NCBI GenBank assembly: GCA_014529385.2
Contig: CM043947.1
Span: 125,272,391-125,336,390, forward strand
Direction: 5' to 3'
Length of the DNA stretch: 64,000 bases
From: Adiantum capillus-veneris
Taxonomy: Eukaryota > Streptophyta > Polypodiopsida > Polypodiales > Pteridaceae
The position numbers and the translations under genes are program-made. The notes below the pieces were generated by a model that worked only from the letters and a program-made list of their open reading frames with translations, was not told where the DNA came from and did not search any database. Positions 1 through 11,216 of this stretch are shown in pieces. The first letter of the stretch is position 1. Each line of letters begins with the position of its first letter.

Positions 1-2
1 CA

Positions 3-1853
3 CTTCAACATGGTATGCCTTATGATTGGAGTACTAATTGGGTTAAGCCTTTGCATAAAGGAGGGGATGTAAAGAATGTAAGCAACTACCGGACTATAAT
101 GATTGGGTCTCTTATGGCAAAGTTGTTTGGGTGCATAATGGAGATGAAATTGAGTGATTGGGCTGAAGAGAATGACAAGCGTGCGAAGGGACAAGCGGGT
201 TTTCGTCGATGCCATAGCACCATTGATCATCTTGTCACTCTTCGTGTTCTCATGGAGGAAAGCCGGTTGAAAGGCAAGCGATTGTATTGTTGTTTTGTGG
301 ACTTTAAGAAAGCCTTTGATATGATTCCACGTAACAATTTGTGGAGAAGGATGGAAGAACTCCAAGTGCCAAGTGAGTTTATGCTTGTGGTTTCTCGAAT
401 CTATGAGAAGGTGATTTGTCAATTGCGCATGGGAAGAGAAATTTCAGAAATTTTTGTAAGCACTATTGGGGTTAAACAAGGATGTCCATTGTCACCAACT
501 CTCTTTGGTCTATGCATTGATCAATTGGAACAAATGGTACTTGACTTTATGCAAGAAGAAGGCATTGAAGAGGTCACTATTTGCAATGCGGTAATCATGC
601 TTTTGTTGTATGCGGATGATGTAGTGCTTCTAGCACACACTTTAGAAGATGCACAAAAGCTTATGGTTGTCCTTGAGAACTTTTGCTTGCATAGTGGGCT
701 GATTGTAAATGAATCCAAAACAAAGGTTATGCTTGTGAAAACCAACCATAAGGAGAAGCCATGCATTGTGTACAACAACGAGACACTTGAAGTTGTTGAG
801 AGCTTTAAGTACCTTGGCCTTGAGGTTCCATCCAATCACAAGTGGCATGAATGTGCTATGCGTCATTTGGAAGCGGGAAAGAGAGCATATTATGCATTTG
901 AGAACATGTGTAATGCGGGAAACATCAAGTGTTGGGTTCTCAAGAAGTATCTTTTTGATGCATTGGTGACACCGGTTCTTCTTTATGGAGTTGAAGTGTG
1001 GGGCGGGAGCATCTCAAAGTCTACTTGGAAAGAGTTTGAGAATGTCCAAAAGCGTTTTCTTACAAACTTTCTCCAAGTTAAGACACAAACACCATATATG
1101 CTCCTACTTCTTGAGTCGGGATCTCTTCCAATTGAGGTTATGGGCATGGAAAGGGTTGTGGAGTACATGATAAAGATGCGTCAAAACCCCTCACATCGAC
1201 TTCCTACAATTGCATGGGAAGCAAGCAAAAAAGTTCAAAAGACGCATAAAAGCAAGATCTTGAGCACGGGATGGATGCAAGACATAAAGAAGTGGTTTGG
1301 GAGATGGGATGCATTACACTTGCTACATGATGCTTCAATTGACTCTCAAGTGAATGAAGCTTTTCTACAACGCCAATGTATTACGGCTTGGGAGAAATCC
1401 GGTGGGTCACGCTTCATACATTACACCACCTATATTTCCCCCAACTACAAAACCATGTTCTTCGCTGAGAGAGGAAACCGTACTCACACTTACATGCTTG
1501 AGCCTATTCCCTTGTCCGCGATACGCACTATCGCAGCAATTCGGCTTAGCTCCCATTTCCTTCGATGTGAGATAGGGCGTTGGGGCAATGGAGAAGAGTC
1601 AAATCGATTGTGCACATTATGTTCACTGCAAGTTCGAGAGTCTGAGTACCACACACTACTAGAGTGCTCAGCTTTTGATCACATCCGAACTTTCTTCTCT
1701 CACATTTTCAGCCATAACTTAGACCTACACACTTTCCTCTCCCAGCCAAAGTGTGGGCTCTCCATTGCGACTCTCATCACTACAATTTTGGAGCATCAAG
1801 AGTCACTCATCAGCCATACACATACTACATCACATGTAACTTTGGTCCCATAG
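3..1853 (+). CDS. LINE (non-LTR retrotransposon) reverse transcriptase, N-terminus outside window
   Basis: The frame is open from base 3; the first internal Met is at 15. Counting from that Met (612 aa), the protein shows the reverse-transcriptase blocks of a non-LTR element: SNYRTIMIGSLMAKL near residue 23, QAGFRRCHSTIDHL near 60, FVDFKKAFDMIPRNNLW near 94, GVKQGCPLSPTLF near 152, catalytic YADD at 199-202, and FKYLGLEV near 266. The C-terminus has a zinc-knuckle-like cluster, C533-x2-C536-x9-H546-x4-C551, as many plant LINEs have after the RT domain. The enzyme would copy LINE RNA at a nicked target. No stop or frameshift interrupts the visible part, so this is a fairly young copy. The endonuclease and ORF1 would lie left of base 1. 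The clade is uncertain; the non-poly(A) tail favours an RTE-like over an L1-like element. Confidence 0.88.
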   Translation, partial: LQHGMPYDWSTNWVKPLHKGGDVKNVSNYRTIMIGSLMAKLFGCIMEMKLSDWAEENDKRAKGQAGFRRCHSTIDHLVTLRVLMEESRLKGKRLYCCFVDFKKAFDMIPRNNLWRRMEELQVPSEFMLVVSRIYEKVICQLRMGREISEIFVSTIGVKQGCPLSPTLFGLCIDQLEQMVLDFMQEEGIEEVTICNAVIMLLLYADDVVLLAHTLEDAQKLMVVLENFCLHSGLIVNESKTKVMLVKTNHKEKPCIVYNNETLEVVESFKYLGLEVPSNHKWHECAMRHLEAGKRAYYAFENMCNAGNIKCWVLKKYLFDALVTPVLLYGVEVWGGSISKSTWKEFENVQKRFLTNFLQVKTQTPYMLLLLESGSLPIEVMGMERVVEYMIKMRQNPSHRLPTIAWEASKKVQKTHKSKILSTGWMQDIKKWFGRWDALHLLHDASIDSQVNEAFLQRQCITAWEKSGGSRFIHYTTYISPNYKTMFFAERGNRTHTYMLEPIPLSAIRTIAAIRLSSHFLRCEIGRWGNGEESNRLCTLCSLQVRESEYHTLLECSAFDHIRTFFSHIFSHNLDLHTFLSQPKCGLSIATLITTILEHQESLISHTHTTSHVTLVP

Positions 1854-1903
1854 GTCATATTTGACCTTCGAGGATGATCATAAAATCTATCTATCTATCT
1901 ATC
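1854..1903 (+). repeat. LINE 3' UTR ending in (ATCT)n
   Basis: A short 3' UTR follows the LINE stop codon and ends in about 4.5 ATCT units at 1885-1903 instead of a poly(A) tract. Short tandem repeats at the 3' end are typical of RTE-type and some other LINE clades. No target-site duplication can be checked because the 5' end is outside the window. Confidence 0.6.
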
Positions 1904-2010
1904 CCCTACACAAACACACACACACACACACACACCGCTCTCTCTCTCTCTTTCCTACACACACACACATACATGATGTAGAGAGAGAGAGGGGGGTTGG
2001 GGGGGGGAAG
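1904..2010. repeat. Compound microsatellite (CA)n-(CT)n-(CA)n-(GA)n-poly(G)
   Basis: The LINE tail is followed at once by (CA)n at about 1910-1934, (CT)n at 1938-1951, a second CA run at 1955-1969, (GA)n at 1980-1992 and two G runs to 2007. The short frames across it on both strands are low-complexity artefacts. Confidence 0.9.
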
Positions 2011-2097
2011 ATTTCCATAATACCTGCGCAGCAGGTTTCGGCCAACATCTGAGCACGCGCGTTGAAGGCAAAAATGGCCCCTGCACGCGGGTTCCAT

Positions 2098-2282
2098 TTT
2101 TTTTCCCAAATTTTTAGTGTCGCTATGTGCGTTGATATACGTGTGGTAATGTCCGTCGATATAATCATATCGACGGCTATTTCGACGCGTATATCGACGG
2201 GGTAAAAGAACGTCAATATCCGCGTGGAAAGGTACGGGCATCGATATATAGGGCATTGATAACTTTGGGTTATGTTGTAGTG
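2098..2282 (-). mobile_element. One terminus of a CACTA (En/Spm-type) DNA transposon
   Basis: Read on the minus strand, the sequence starts CACTACAACATAACCC at 2282, a typical CACTA terminus. It is followed by subterminal repeats of the unit CGTCGATAT/ATATCGACGG in both orientations between 2130 and 2230. One pair forms a perfect hairpin with 10-bp arms and a 4-nt loop at 2153-2176. GC-containing direct and inverted subterminal repeats are the known transposase-binding sites of this superfamily. The element body would lie to the left, where the LINE and microsatellite now are; no second terminus was found. It is a truncated remnant. Confidence 0.62.
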
Positions 2283-3355
2283 ATAGTTTTGTGGTATGAC
2301 CATAAAACTGCGTGGATCTCCCGTTTTCACTATAGCACTAGGCATGCATAAAGGAGCACAATTTTTTGGTATGACCACATATGTGATCACTATATCACAC
2401 AATACGTGTTGATGGTCATTTTTGGACACCTTCACACTTTTCTTTTTCAAGAAACACTATTTGCCAAGGGATAGTCACAAGGTTCTTTCCACCCTTTCAC
2501 CAAGGGGGTTGGTTTTGCAAGCTATACCCGGGGTTTGGATTGCCACCGCAACACCCAGGGTTATAAGTTTCATTTCTTTATCTTCACTAATCTCTAATTT
2601 TAGTGATTAGCAGGTCAAAGAAATTTTGATATGGTACGCTTACAGGTTGAGGGATATACCTGACTTCTGAGAAAGTATCAGGTAATTTTCCACTTCATTG
2701 TCTGTATATGTTTTTTTTTGTTTCTTTTCCTTTCCAATTACGTTTGATTAAGTTCTGTACAACGGATGTTTGAGCTAGAAGGCTTTCATCCAGCTTGCTC
2801 TTTAGCCATATGACAAGGTCATGTAAGAGCACAATATTTTGAGAAAATAGTGTTAGTTTCTCTCTTCCCTGTTCCTCAAGATACCGTGATGGGTTTGATT
2901 CTTGTTGAAATAGTACAGACCTACATGGTATGGTTTTGTTTGGCACATGTTGTCACAGGGGATACAACATGGTCTAAGAACTCAAGGAGTTTGGTTTAGC
3001 CAGAGTGGATCAATGATAATGAGGGTCCCTCTCACTCACGTCCTAGAGTGTTTGCAGCTACCTCCACACACAAGTACAACTTGTGCTTGATGGATGACAC
3101 TTTTCCTGCCGTCCTTCTTTGAGCCATATTCCACATGTGGAGAATATGAGTCTCTGGGATTGACATTGGCGCCTAATTCCTAATGATGTATGGCAACGAA
3201 GTCCCTACCTGCTGGTTACATCCGTTTATTAGACCATTTGGAGCACATCGTTTCAGGAACAATTTCATTGGCCAAAAATTGTCAAGTACTACGTACAGAC
3301 TTGTTGTGATTACAAGTGCTATGATTACAACCACATTAACGGAGGGTTGTTTCTA
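2283..3355. other. Intergenic sequence, no gene or element recognised
   Basis: About 1.1 kb between the CACTA terminus and the chromovirus. Frames here are under 85 codons and resemble nothing I know. No tRNA-like boxes or inverted repeats stand out. Confidence 0.6.
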
Positions 3356-3654
3356 TGTCATAAAATCTAATATCTAACCAACCCAAATAATATTCTCATA
3401 TTAAATTGATCACTTAATGTGGGAGAATAAACGGGAACAAGTGTTAAGATATAGATATGTGCTTATAGATCTATCTCAACACGGGGCCAATAGTAAAGGG
3501 GCCCAAATGGGAGATGGTCTATCAAGAGCAAGGTTAACCAATGGAGCATAAGACCTTAGGGTTAGCTTCATTGAAGACCTCCAATAATGTGTGTAAAAGT
3601 CCTTTGACCTTAGGTAAGCTAGGGATGAGCTTGAGGTGGGAACCCGGCCCAAGC

Positions 3655-3815
3655 TCGAGATGCTTGTCGTGCTTGAGGTGCTTGTCCTGCTTGAGGTGCT
3701 TGATTAAGATGCTTGAGGTGCTTGGCTGGCTCCATGCTTGAGGTGCTTGACTTGGTGCATGATTAAGGTGCTTGAGGTGCCTTGAGAAGCTTGCCTGAGA
3801 TGCTTGTGGGAACAC
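3655..3815. repeat. CTTGAGGTGCTTG minisatellite inside the LTR
   Basis: About ten imperfect copies of a 12-15 bp word related to TGCTTGAGGTGCTTG. The same array is present in the 3' LTR at about 10880-11050. Confidence 0.85.
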
Positions 3816-3909
3816 CCCCTACTTCAAGTGCTTAGTCATGCTTGATGACTAAGGGGCTTGCTCATCCAAAGTCAAAAAGATCCCTACAAGGAGGGGGGCG
3901 AGCCTACAA

Positions 3910-3945
<36 letters not shown>

Positions 3946-3953
3946 TGAGAGAG

Positions 3954-3983
<30 letters not shown>
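3910..3983. repeat. Poly(G) run followed by (CA)n
   Basis: A run of 35 G at 3910-3944, then GATGAGAGAGAA and about 14 CA units to 3983. The same site in the 3' LTR has only about 15 G (11154-11168) before its CA run. Confidence 0.95.
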
Positions 3984-3984
<1 letters not shown>

Positions 3985-5003
3985 GGGAAGCCCCAGCTTG
4001 AAGAGGCAGCAAGGACACTTGTCAAGTTCCTCCTCATGTTGCCCTCATGGTGTGCCTGAAGCCTATTGGTTGGCCACCCAAGGGGTCCAATGATAATTTA
4101 GGATATTTAATTAATTGATTTTGCATTTATCAAGTCCTCTCTCTCAAAGGGGAAAGAGGGACACTTGTCCCAAGGCTACCCCTGTTGCTTGTAATGGCTC
4201 CTGCTTATGATTGGCTAGGCCTGGAAGGGTCCAATGAGCTTCAAGCATGAGCTACAAGGGGGGGTCGACCCAAGCAATCTAGGGGGGTGCTTAGGGGGTA
4301 TACTCACCCACACACACTCACAAACACTCTCATTGTGTGCTATGCAAAGTGCAAGAGCTCCCTCTCCAAGCAAGTAGAGGTTGAGAGCCTACACCAACAC
4401 TCTTGGCTATGGAGTGCAAATCCAACCAAGAGCCATGCTTCAATGCTTGAGCTTGTCATCTCCTTCTTCTTCATTACTATGCTATTATGTATGCTAGCTC
4501 AAGAGTTATGATAAGTGAGGAACTAGCTCTTTCTCGTATGAAATGTTTCTTCTTCCTCTTCCCTACCCTCATTCCCTGCTAGCTCTCTCCACCTTCGAAG
4601 GTGTTTGAGGTCTTGGGACTGAGGCTTGGTATAGTTAAAGCTTTCTTCAAGTTTAGGTTATGCTATGATGGTGATGCATGAAGCTTTCCATCTTCATTGC
4701 TTCACCTAGGTCACAAGGAACACAAAGAATGTATTGTAACAAGTCTCTCTTTATGGGAGAAATCATAATACAAATGCCTATTGGAGGGGGGACCGGCTCC
4801 ACATAAATCCCGTCCTCAACTGTTGTCATGTTCTCTAAATTCTCTCTCTTGCAAAAGTATTGTCTATGCCAAGTTAACTAATTGCTATGATTATGTTGCT
4901 ATCTTCAATTATGTCTACCTGCTATGCTCACAAAAATCATTTCTTGAAAGTATTCTCATTAAATTCCGCTACTCTCAAATTGAATAGGAAAATTCCATTA
5001 CAT

Positions 5004-5015
5004 TGGTATCAGAGC
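5004..5015 (+). other. Primer-binding site, tRNA-iMet type
   Basis: TGGTATCAGAGC lies one base after the LTR end. It is complementary to the 3' end of initiator methionine tRNA, the primer used by most chromoviruses and many copia elements. Confidence 0.9.
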
Positions 5016-5374
5016 ATTTGGTTTCTCTTTTCTTGCTTAAGAAGAGAGGTCCTTAAGTAGCCTATAAATGGTTGGTGTTGTTAATTATAATAGAGTAAGT
5101 GGAACTGGGATCTAATATCGGTTTTGTTAAGCCCACTATGTGGGGGATGGTGCACACCTCGGGAGCTTTGGACTTAATAATGGAGTCTTTTTAGACTTGC
5201 CTACGGCTTTACCATTATTGAGCCATAAGAAGTCCGAAAGGAGCTAGCCCTTGGCAACTCTGCTATGTTAGACCTACTCCTCTACTCTCTATAATTAACC
5301 ACTTTGAGCCGTGGGTGTAGATACTTAAGAGCCGATTTTCAAAGGCTAAGAGGAGTGGCAACTAAGGTTTTGTA

Positions 5375-6640
5375 TTGCCAAAGCATACACTAAGTATAAA
5401 CCTAAATTTTGTTAACATGGCTGACAATAATCAAGAGAGTAGAATGAACATTGATAGCTTTGATTTTGCACATGAAGGTGCTAATGATGATGCTCCCATG
5501 TTTGTGAATTATCTCGTCACTAGGTTGCAACAAGCTATGAGCAACCCTGTTTTGCAAGTCGAAGTTACTCAACAACTTCGTGCTTATGGAATTTCCCTTC
5601 ATCTCCCAGAGGAGAGAGAGCTTAGGAGGCCTCTTGAAGAGACCCCCAAAAGAAGACTCTCTCCCATTCGAGAGGAGGAATCCAAAGAGAAAGAAAGCAA
5701 TGACAGTCTAAGTTCTTCTGAAGATGTGGCTCCACGAAGACGGCGGTCTAGACGATCGCCTACTCCTCCCAAGAGGAAAAGAGCAACCTATAGTCCTTCT
5801 CCTCATCACTCTCAAAGGCAAGAGAGGAAACAAAGGAAGAAAAGGGCTAGGAAGAGGTCACCCTCTTCTCCTTCTTCTTCACCTTCCTCCTCTTTCGATG
5901 AAAGTTCTGACTATTCTCCTAGAGAATACAAGAGGGGAGGACATCGCAAATCATTTCCTGCATGGCGAAGGTCACAAAAGCTAAAGAAGTTCAAGGAGGG
6001 AGGAAAGAGTATCTCTTTTCTCACCTATGATGGCACCTTTGGTGCTACCGACAAAGTGTTGGCCTTCATCCAGCAATTTGATGCGGCCTTTGGGGACGAG
6101 GGCTTCACATAGTCCTCCAAGCTACGCCATGTAGCTATGCACTTCCAAAAATCAGCTCGTCAATGGTGGGCTAGCCTTCGTGGCAATGGAGAAGTCCCAA
6201 AGACATGGAAAACTCTACGAGTTTCCATCATGAAGCAATTTCTTCCAAGTGGTACTAAAGATAAAGTTCTTACCGAATGGCGCGGCTTGAAGCTTCTCTC
6301 TCATGAGTCTATCAACAAGTATGTAGACAAGTTTTGGGATTTACATCTCAAAGATACTGTCTTTCAAAAGATAGACTTTGCCGAGCAAAGACAGCAATTC
6401 TGTGCGGGATTACCTGGAGAGATGGCCGAATACATCAACTCTCAACGGTCCGGTACTATTATCGAAGTAATCCACCACACCATGGTTGCTTCACGCATCA
6501 ATTTCCATCAAGGGGCTAGACATAATGTCAAGCCCATGGAAAACAAAGATAAAAATGATGCAAAGGGGAAATCCAATGCTCAAAATAATTCCCAAGGCCT
6601 ACACCAACAACAATAACAACAACATAATCGGTCCAAGGAG
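5375..6640 (+). pseudogene. Chromovirus gag (capsid), interrupted by in-frame stops
   Basis: Retrotransposon Gag, which packages the element RNA. It starts at the first ATG of the long frame (5375); a second candidate ATG at 5420 begins MADNNQESRMN. Residues about 110-200 form a strikingly R/S-rich stretch (RRRRSRRSPTPPKRKR, SPSSPSSSPSSSF) resembling splicing-factor RS domains. The capsid core follows, with MHFQKSARQWWASLRG and WRGLKLLSHESINKYVDKFW. An in-frame TAG at 6110-6112 splits the frame, and a TAA at 6614-6616 lies inside a CAA-repeat Gln tract; downstream codons stay gag-like in the same frame. Both stops are single C-to-T changes away from Gln codons. The zinc knuckle beyond is frameshifted. 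Confidence 0.88.
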
Positions 6641-7250
6641 AAGGGAGTTTACAAAGGTAAAACAAACTCTCTCCTAAGAGCGATTGAAGCTTTTCGCAAG
6701 GACCATAAGTGTTTCAAGTGTGGGAACCAGGACATGGCTATCGTTCTTGGCCCCAAGAAGAATACTCGCAATGAGACTCCTAGGGGCTTCCACCATCGAA
6801 GCTCCAAAAGAGGATGCTCATTGCAATGGATCATCACTTTCCTATGCTTGGGGAAAGGTAAGAGAGCATGATGCCTTCATCTTGTTTGACCCAGGCTCTA
6901 CTCTCAACTTCATATCAATAGAGTTGGCCACCAAGTTGGGCATTCAAGCTTTTGAGATGGGAGATATAGTAACGTTGATGCAGCTTTCAAGGGACACAAC
7001 AAGCCTCCGTTACTCCCTTGATTGGGAAGTTGAGGCTTCATGTCCAAAGCTATGTCGACAAAGAAGACTTCTTCATCTCTCCTCTCAACATCAGGATGTT
7101 ATCCTAGGGGACCATGGTTTGATCGCATGGCTGCCAACATGAAGTTCCTGAAAGGAGAATTTACTTCACCTACAGGGGAAAGAACATGTATATAGATGCT
7201 AGTGAGCGTGGTCGCACTATTTCCACTTGTAAATCCCTCTTTCTTTTGAT
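6641..7250 (+). pseudogene. Chromovirus zinc knuckle and aspartic protease, frameshifted
   Basis: The nucleocapsid motif begins HKCFKCGN at about 6707 and its His lies in another frame, showing a small indel near 6725-6732. The protease core FILFDPGSTLNFIS is read from about 6868; the usual D-S-G is D-P-G here, a variant common in plant chromoviruses. The flap and C-terminal protease segments continue in shifting frames to about 7220, with DVILG at about 7095. The protein would cleave Gag-Pol; this copy cannot make it intact. Confidence 0.75.
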
Positions 7251-7549
7251 AATCAATGAAGAGCTCAGTTTCTGCGTACATGATTTTTGTCAAAGAGTCT
7301 CAAAAAGATACTAATGTTTCATCAAATGTAAATGATAGGAATCAAGAAGATTTAGACTTGTCTACGTTTCTAAAGGATTCCAAGATGTGTTCATCGATGA
7401 TATCCCTATGGGACATACCTCCATCGATGATATCCTATGGACCTACCTCCAAAACCAAGGGATGCATGACCTATCGTATTGATGCTCCTTCCAGGAGCTC
7501 AACGCCTAACAAACCTTCTTAATTCGAGTCTCACAAGCTCAACAAGAGG

Positions 7550-8125
7550 AATTATGAGGCAAGTACAGGATTTGGTGACAAAGGGATGGTGAGGCCTAGT
7601 TCCTCTCCCTTTTGTTCTCCAGTTCTTTTAGTGCAAAATAAAGATGGTACATACCGTATGTGTGTGGACTATCGAGCACTAAACCATATCCTATCAAAAA
7701 TCTGATTTCCCGTGCCTCTGGTTAGAAGATCTGTTTGATAAGCTACTAGGATCTTCCTACTTCTGTAGGATTGACCTTAAGAGTGGCTATCATCAAATAA
7801 GGATAGTGGATGAAGATATCTAAAGACCGCGTTTCCGCCACCTTTTGGTCTTTAGGAATATCTAGTCATGCATTTTGGCTTGACTAATGCACCAGCTACT
7901 TTCAATCGTCTCATGGAGAAAATTTTTAGAACATATCGTAAATTCACTGGAGTGTTCTTTGATGATTTCATCATCCTCCAGTCTTTGGAGGAACAATAAG
8001 CAACATCTCCAAGTGATTTTTCAAGCCTTGAGGGAGAACAAACTTTTCTCAACCAAAAGAAAAGTGAATTCTTCCTTCAAGAGATTCAATATCTAGGTCA
8101 TATTATCTCTCACGATGGTATTCGT
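7550..8125 (+). pseudogene. Chromovirus reverse transcriptase, heavily frameshifted
   Basis: RT blocks are recognisable in different frames: [21 protein letters not shown] at about 7619-7680, a DLKSGYHQIRIV block at about 7772-7808, [16 protein letters not shown] at about 7870-7915, and a FFDD variant of the YxDD catalytic box at about 7953-7964. At least four frame changes occur, so no RT can be made. The 7251-7549 stretch before it is a poorly preserved PR-RT linker. Confidence 0.8.
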
Positions 8126-10240
8126 ATGGATCTATCAAAGTTAGAGGTAATAAAATCATGGCCTAACCCAAGGAATCTACATGAGCTAAGAAGCTTTATT
8201 GGTATGTGTGCATACTATAGACGCTTCATAGCAAAATTCTCTCAAGTAGCAGGACGACTACACGACTTAACAAAGAAGAACATTAAGTTTGTATGGACTG
8301 CTAAGGAGCAAAATGCTTTTGAAAAACTCAAAGAGAAGCTTACTTTCCAACCAGTCCTCGTGCTTCCGGATCTCTCAAAGCCATTTGAGGTCCAATGTGA
8401 TGCATGTGGTGATTGCCTTGGAGCGGTTTTGCTTCAAGAAGGGCATGCCATAGCATATGAGAGCTGAAGGCTCAATAGTGATGAACGAGTCTTGGGCATT
8501 TATGAGAAAGAGCTTTTAGTTGTTCTACATGCCCTAGACACATGGAAGCACTACCTATTTGGGACTCCATTTATCCTACGAACCGACCACCAAAGTCTCA
8601 AGTATTTCATGACGCAAACCAAGCTTTCCGACAAACAAATGAGGTGGGCAAATTTTCTTTCGCAATTTAATTTCCATATTGCTCACATAGCTGGTAAGCA
8701 CAATCAAGTTGCCGATGCACTTTCACGATGACCAAAAGTTAATGCGGTGTCTATAGCTACTCACAATGATCTATCCTCTATGATAGATGAGTATGCTACT
8801 GACCCTGACTTTGGAGACATAATGTCAGCCCTTGCTTTGGGGAAGAAAGAGGAACCATTCACCTTGCAGGATGGTTATCTTCTCCACGGCAATAGGCTAT
8901 GTGTTACCCATTCCCTTCGTGAGAAGGTTATGTATGAATCCGATGCTCCTCCATATGTAGGGCATAGAGGTATTCAACCTACTCTCCGAGGAGTAGAGAC
9001 GTATTTCTATTGGCCTACCCTGAAAGTGGACATACAAGAGTATGTTTCAAAATGTGTAGTATGCCAAAAGACCAAGTATGATAGAGGGAAGAAACCTGGA
9101 TTACTCCAGCCATTGCCTATTCCAAATTCACCATGGGAGAGTATATCCATGGATTTCATCTTTGGATTACCCAAGTCTATCCATGGGAATACAGGAATAT
9201 GGACAATAGTCGACAGGTTTAGCAAGCAAGCACATTTTATTCCTGTCAAAAAGACTATTAAGGCACATCAAATGGCAACTCTCTTCATATCTCATATTTT
9301 CAAGCACCATGGATTACCCACATCCATCATGTCAGATAGAGATCCTAGAATGACCAGTAATTTCTGGAAAGGTCTCTTTGAAAATCTAGGAACAAGATTG
9401 AATTTCTCTTCGGCCTATCACCCACAAACGGATGGCCAAAGTGAGATATCCAATCTTACGATACTCGATCTACTCAAGACTTATGTTACCGAAGTAGATC
9501 AACGCTCACAATGGGAAAAGTATTTACCTCTAGTAGAGTATTCCTACAATAATACTGTCCATACTTCTACCAGGAAAGCACCTTTTGAGATCATAGAGGG
9601 AAGACCTAAAAGTCCATTGCTACTCAAAGTACATGGGAAGATCTTCGCCGCCGATGAATATAGCCGTGACCTACAAGAATCTTTTCAAAAGATTAGGGAG
9701 GCTATAGCCATCTCTCAACAAAGGCAAAAAGTTGCTGTTGATAAGCACAGAAGAGCCTTAATGTTCCACGACAATGATTGGGTCTTGCTCAAGTTTCCTA
9801 AGGCTCGATTAAGGCAAACAACGGGCAAAAATCCTACGGGCCATCAAAAGTATTATGCTAAACTAGCAAAAAGATACTATGGTCCTTTCCAAATCTTGAA
9901 GCCTATCAATGAGACAGCTTATCAACTCAAGTTGCCCAACCATTGGCTTATACACAATGCCTTTCATGTAAGCCTACTTAAGCCCTACAAAGGAGAGCCA
10001 CCAATTGAACCAATTATTGAAGACCCTCCCGAAGTCGAAGACCAAGAAGAGGTGCTACAACCCGAAGCTGTCCTTCGGCATGAAGACAAGGTACTACGAC
10101 ATGGTAAGATAATCCGACGGTATCTTATTAAGTTCAAAAATTATCCTTTTGAAGATGCTAGATGGATGCAAGGAGTACAACTTAAGGATAGTATGAACCT
10201 TGTCAATGCTTACAATGCTTACAATGCTACATTAGAGTAA
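8126..10240 (+). pseudogene. Chromovirus RNase H, integrase and chromodomain
   Basis: A single reading frame runs from 8126 to the TAA at 10238-10240, broken only by TGA at 8465-8467 and 8729-8731. Order: end of the RT connection with FIGMCAYYRRFIAKFS; RNase H with FEVQCDACGDCLGAVL, YEKELLVVLHALDTWKHYL, FILRTDHQSLKYF and HNQVADALSR; integrase zinc finger (GHRG ... CVVCQ); catalytic core with the DDE residues in SMDFIFGLP, SDRDPRM and GQSEISN; C-terminal domain GPFQILKPINETAYQL; and a chromodomain-like tail around VLRHGKIIRRYLIKFKNYP. The chromodomain guides insertion toward particular chromatin marks in this group. The first His of the zinc finger is missing (ESDAPPYVGH). Both stops lie where a CGA-to-TGA change would give them. 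Confidence 0.9.
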
Positions 10241-10587
10241 GCAAATGTACAAATTTCTTTTAAATGACTCATGTTTTTGTCTTATAAGACTAATCCTCTT
10301 TTTAATTGTGCACAAATTTAACTAGTATGCATGCTTAGAATCATGTTTGTGATGACGACGTCTCTCAAACACCAAGTAGAATTTGTCACTCTACTTTGGG
10401 AGAATGAAATGGACTAAAGAGCAGACATCCTTGCGGTAGCTATGTCTCCCAAGCACCAAATGGATTAGTCATCCATCTTGGAAAAATGTCGTAGGGTAAA
10501 AAAGGGATCCTCTACCCGCTAAGTACGATTGACTAATGACTAAGGCTTTATCTCTTCTACCTCATAGTCGAGGACGACTATGATTTC

Positions 10588-10600
10588 AAGAGAGAGGTAA
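10588..10600 (+). other. Polypurine tract of the chromovirus
   Basis: The purine-rich AAGAGAGAGG, with a few following bases, lies just before the 3' LTR, where plus-strand priming starts. The 10241-10587 tail before it has no reading frame of note. Confidence 0.6.
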
Positions 10601-11184
10601 TGTCATAAAATCTAATATCTAACCAACCCAAATAATATTCTCATATTAAATTGATCACTTAATGTGGGAGAATAAACGGGAACAAGTGTTAAGATATAGA
10701 TATGTGCTTATAGATCTATCTCAACACGGGGCCAATAGTAAAGGGGCCCAAATGGGAGATGGTCTATCAAGAGCAAGACTAACCAATGGAGCATAAGACC
10801 TTAGGTTTAGCTTCATTGAAGACCTCCAATAATGTGTGGTTTAAAGTCCTTTGACCTTAGGTAAGCTAGGGATGAGCTTGAGGTGGGAACCGGCCAACTC
10901 GAGGTGCTTGTCGTGCTTGAGGTGCTTGTCCTGCTTGAGGTGCTTGATTAAGATGCTTGAGGTGCTTGACTGGCTCCATGCTTGAGGTGCTTGACTTGGT
11001 GCATGATTAAGGTGCTTGAGGTGCCTTGAGAAGCTTGCCTGAGATGCTTGTGGGAACACCCCCTACTTCAAGTGCTTAGTCATGCTTGATGACTAAGGGG
11101 CTTGCTCATCCAAAGTCAAAAAGATCCCTACAAGGAGGGGGGCGAGCCTACAAGGGGGGGGGGGGGGGATGAGAGAGAAACACA

Positions 11185-11216
<32 letters not shown>

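Larger units (their letters stand above)
3356..5002 (+). repeat. 5' LTR of the chromovirus
   Basis: It starts TGTCATAAAATC and ends ATTCCATTACA, giving TG...CA ends, and is repeated at 10601-12231. It contains a minisatellite of CTTGAGGTG words, a 35-base G run and a CA run. Small frames inside, such as the repeat-encoded ones at 3534-3815, are not genes. Confidence 0.95.

Noticed and set aside
1899-2450. 183-codon minus-strand frame
   Set aside because: Its C-terminus is CA/GA microsatellite translation and the rest crosses the CACTA terminus; no family features.
3534-3815. 93-codon minus-strand frame in the LTR
   Set aside because: It is the CTTGAGGTG minisatellite read backwards, repeated in the other LTR.
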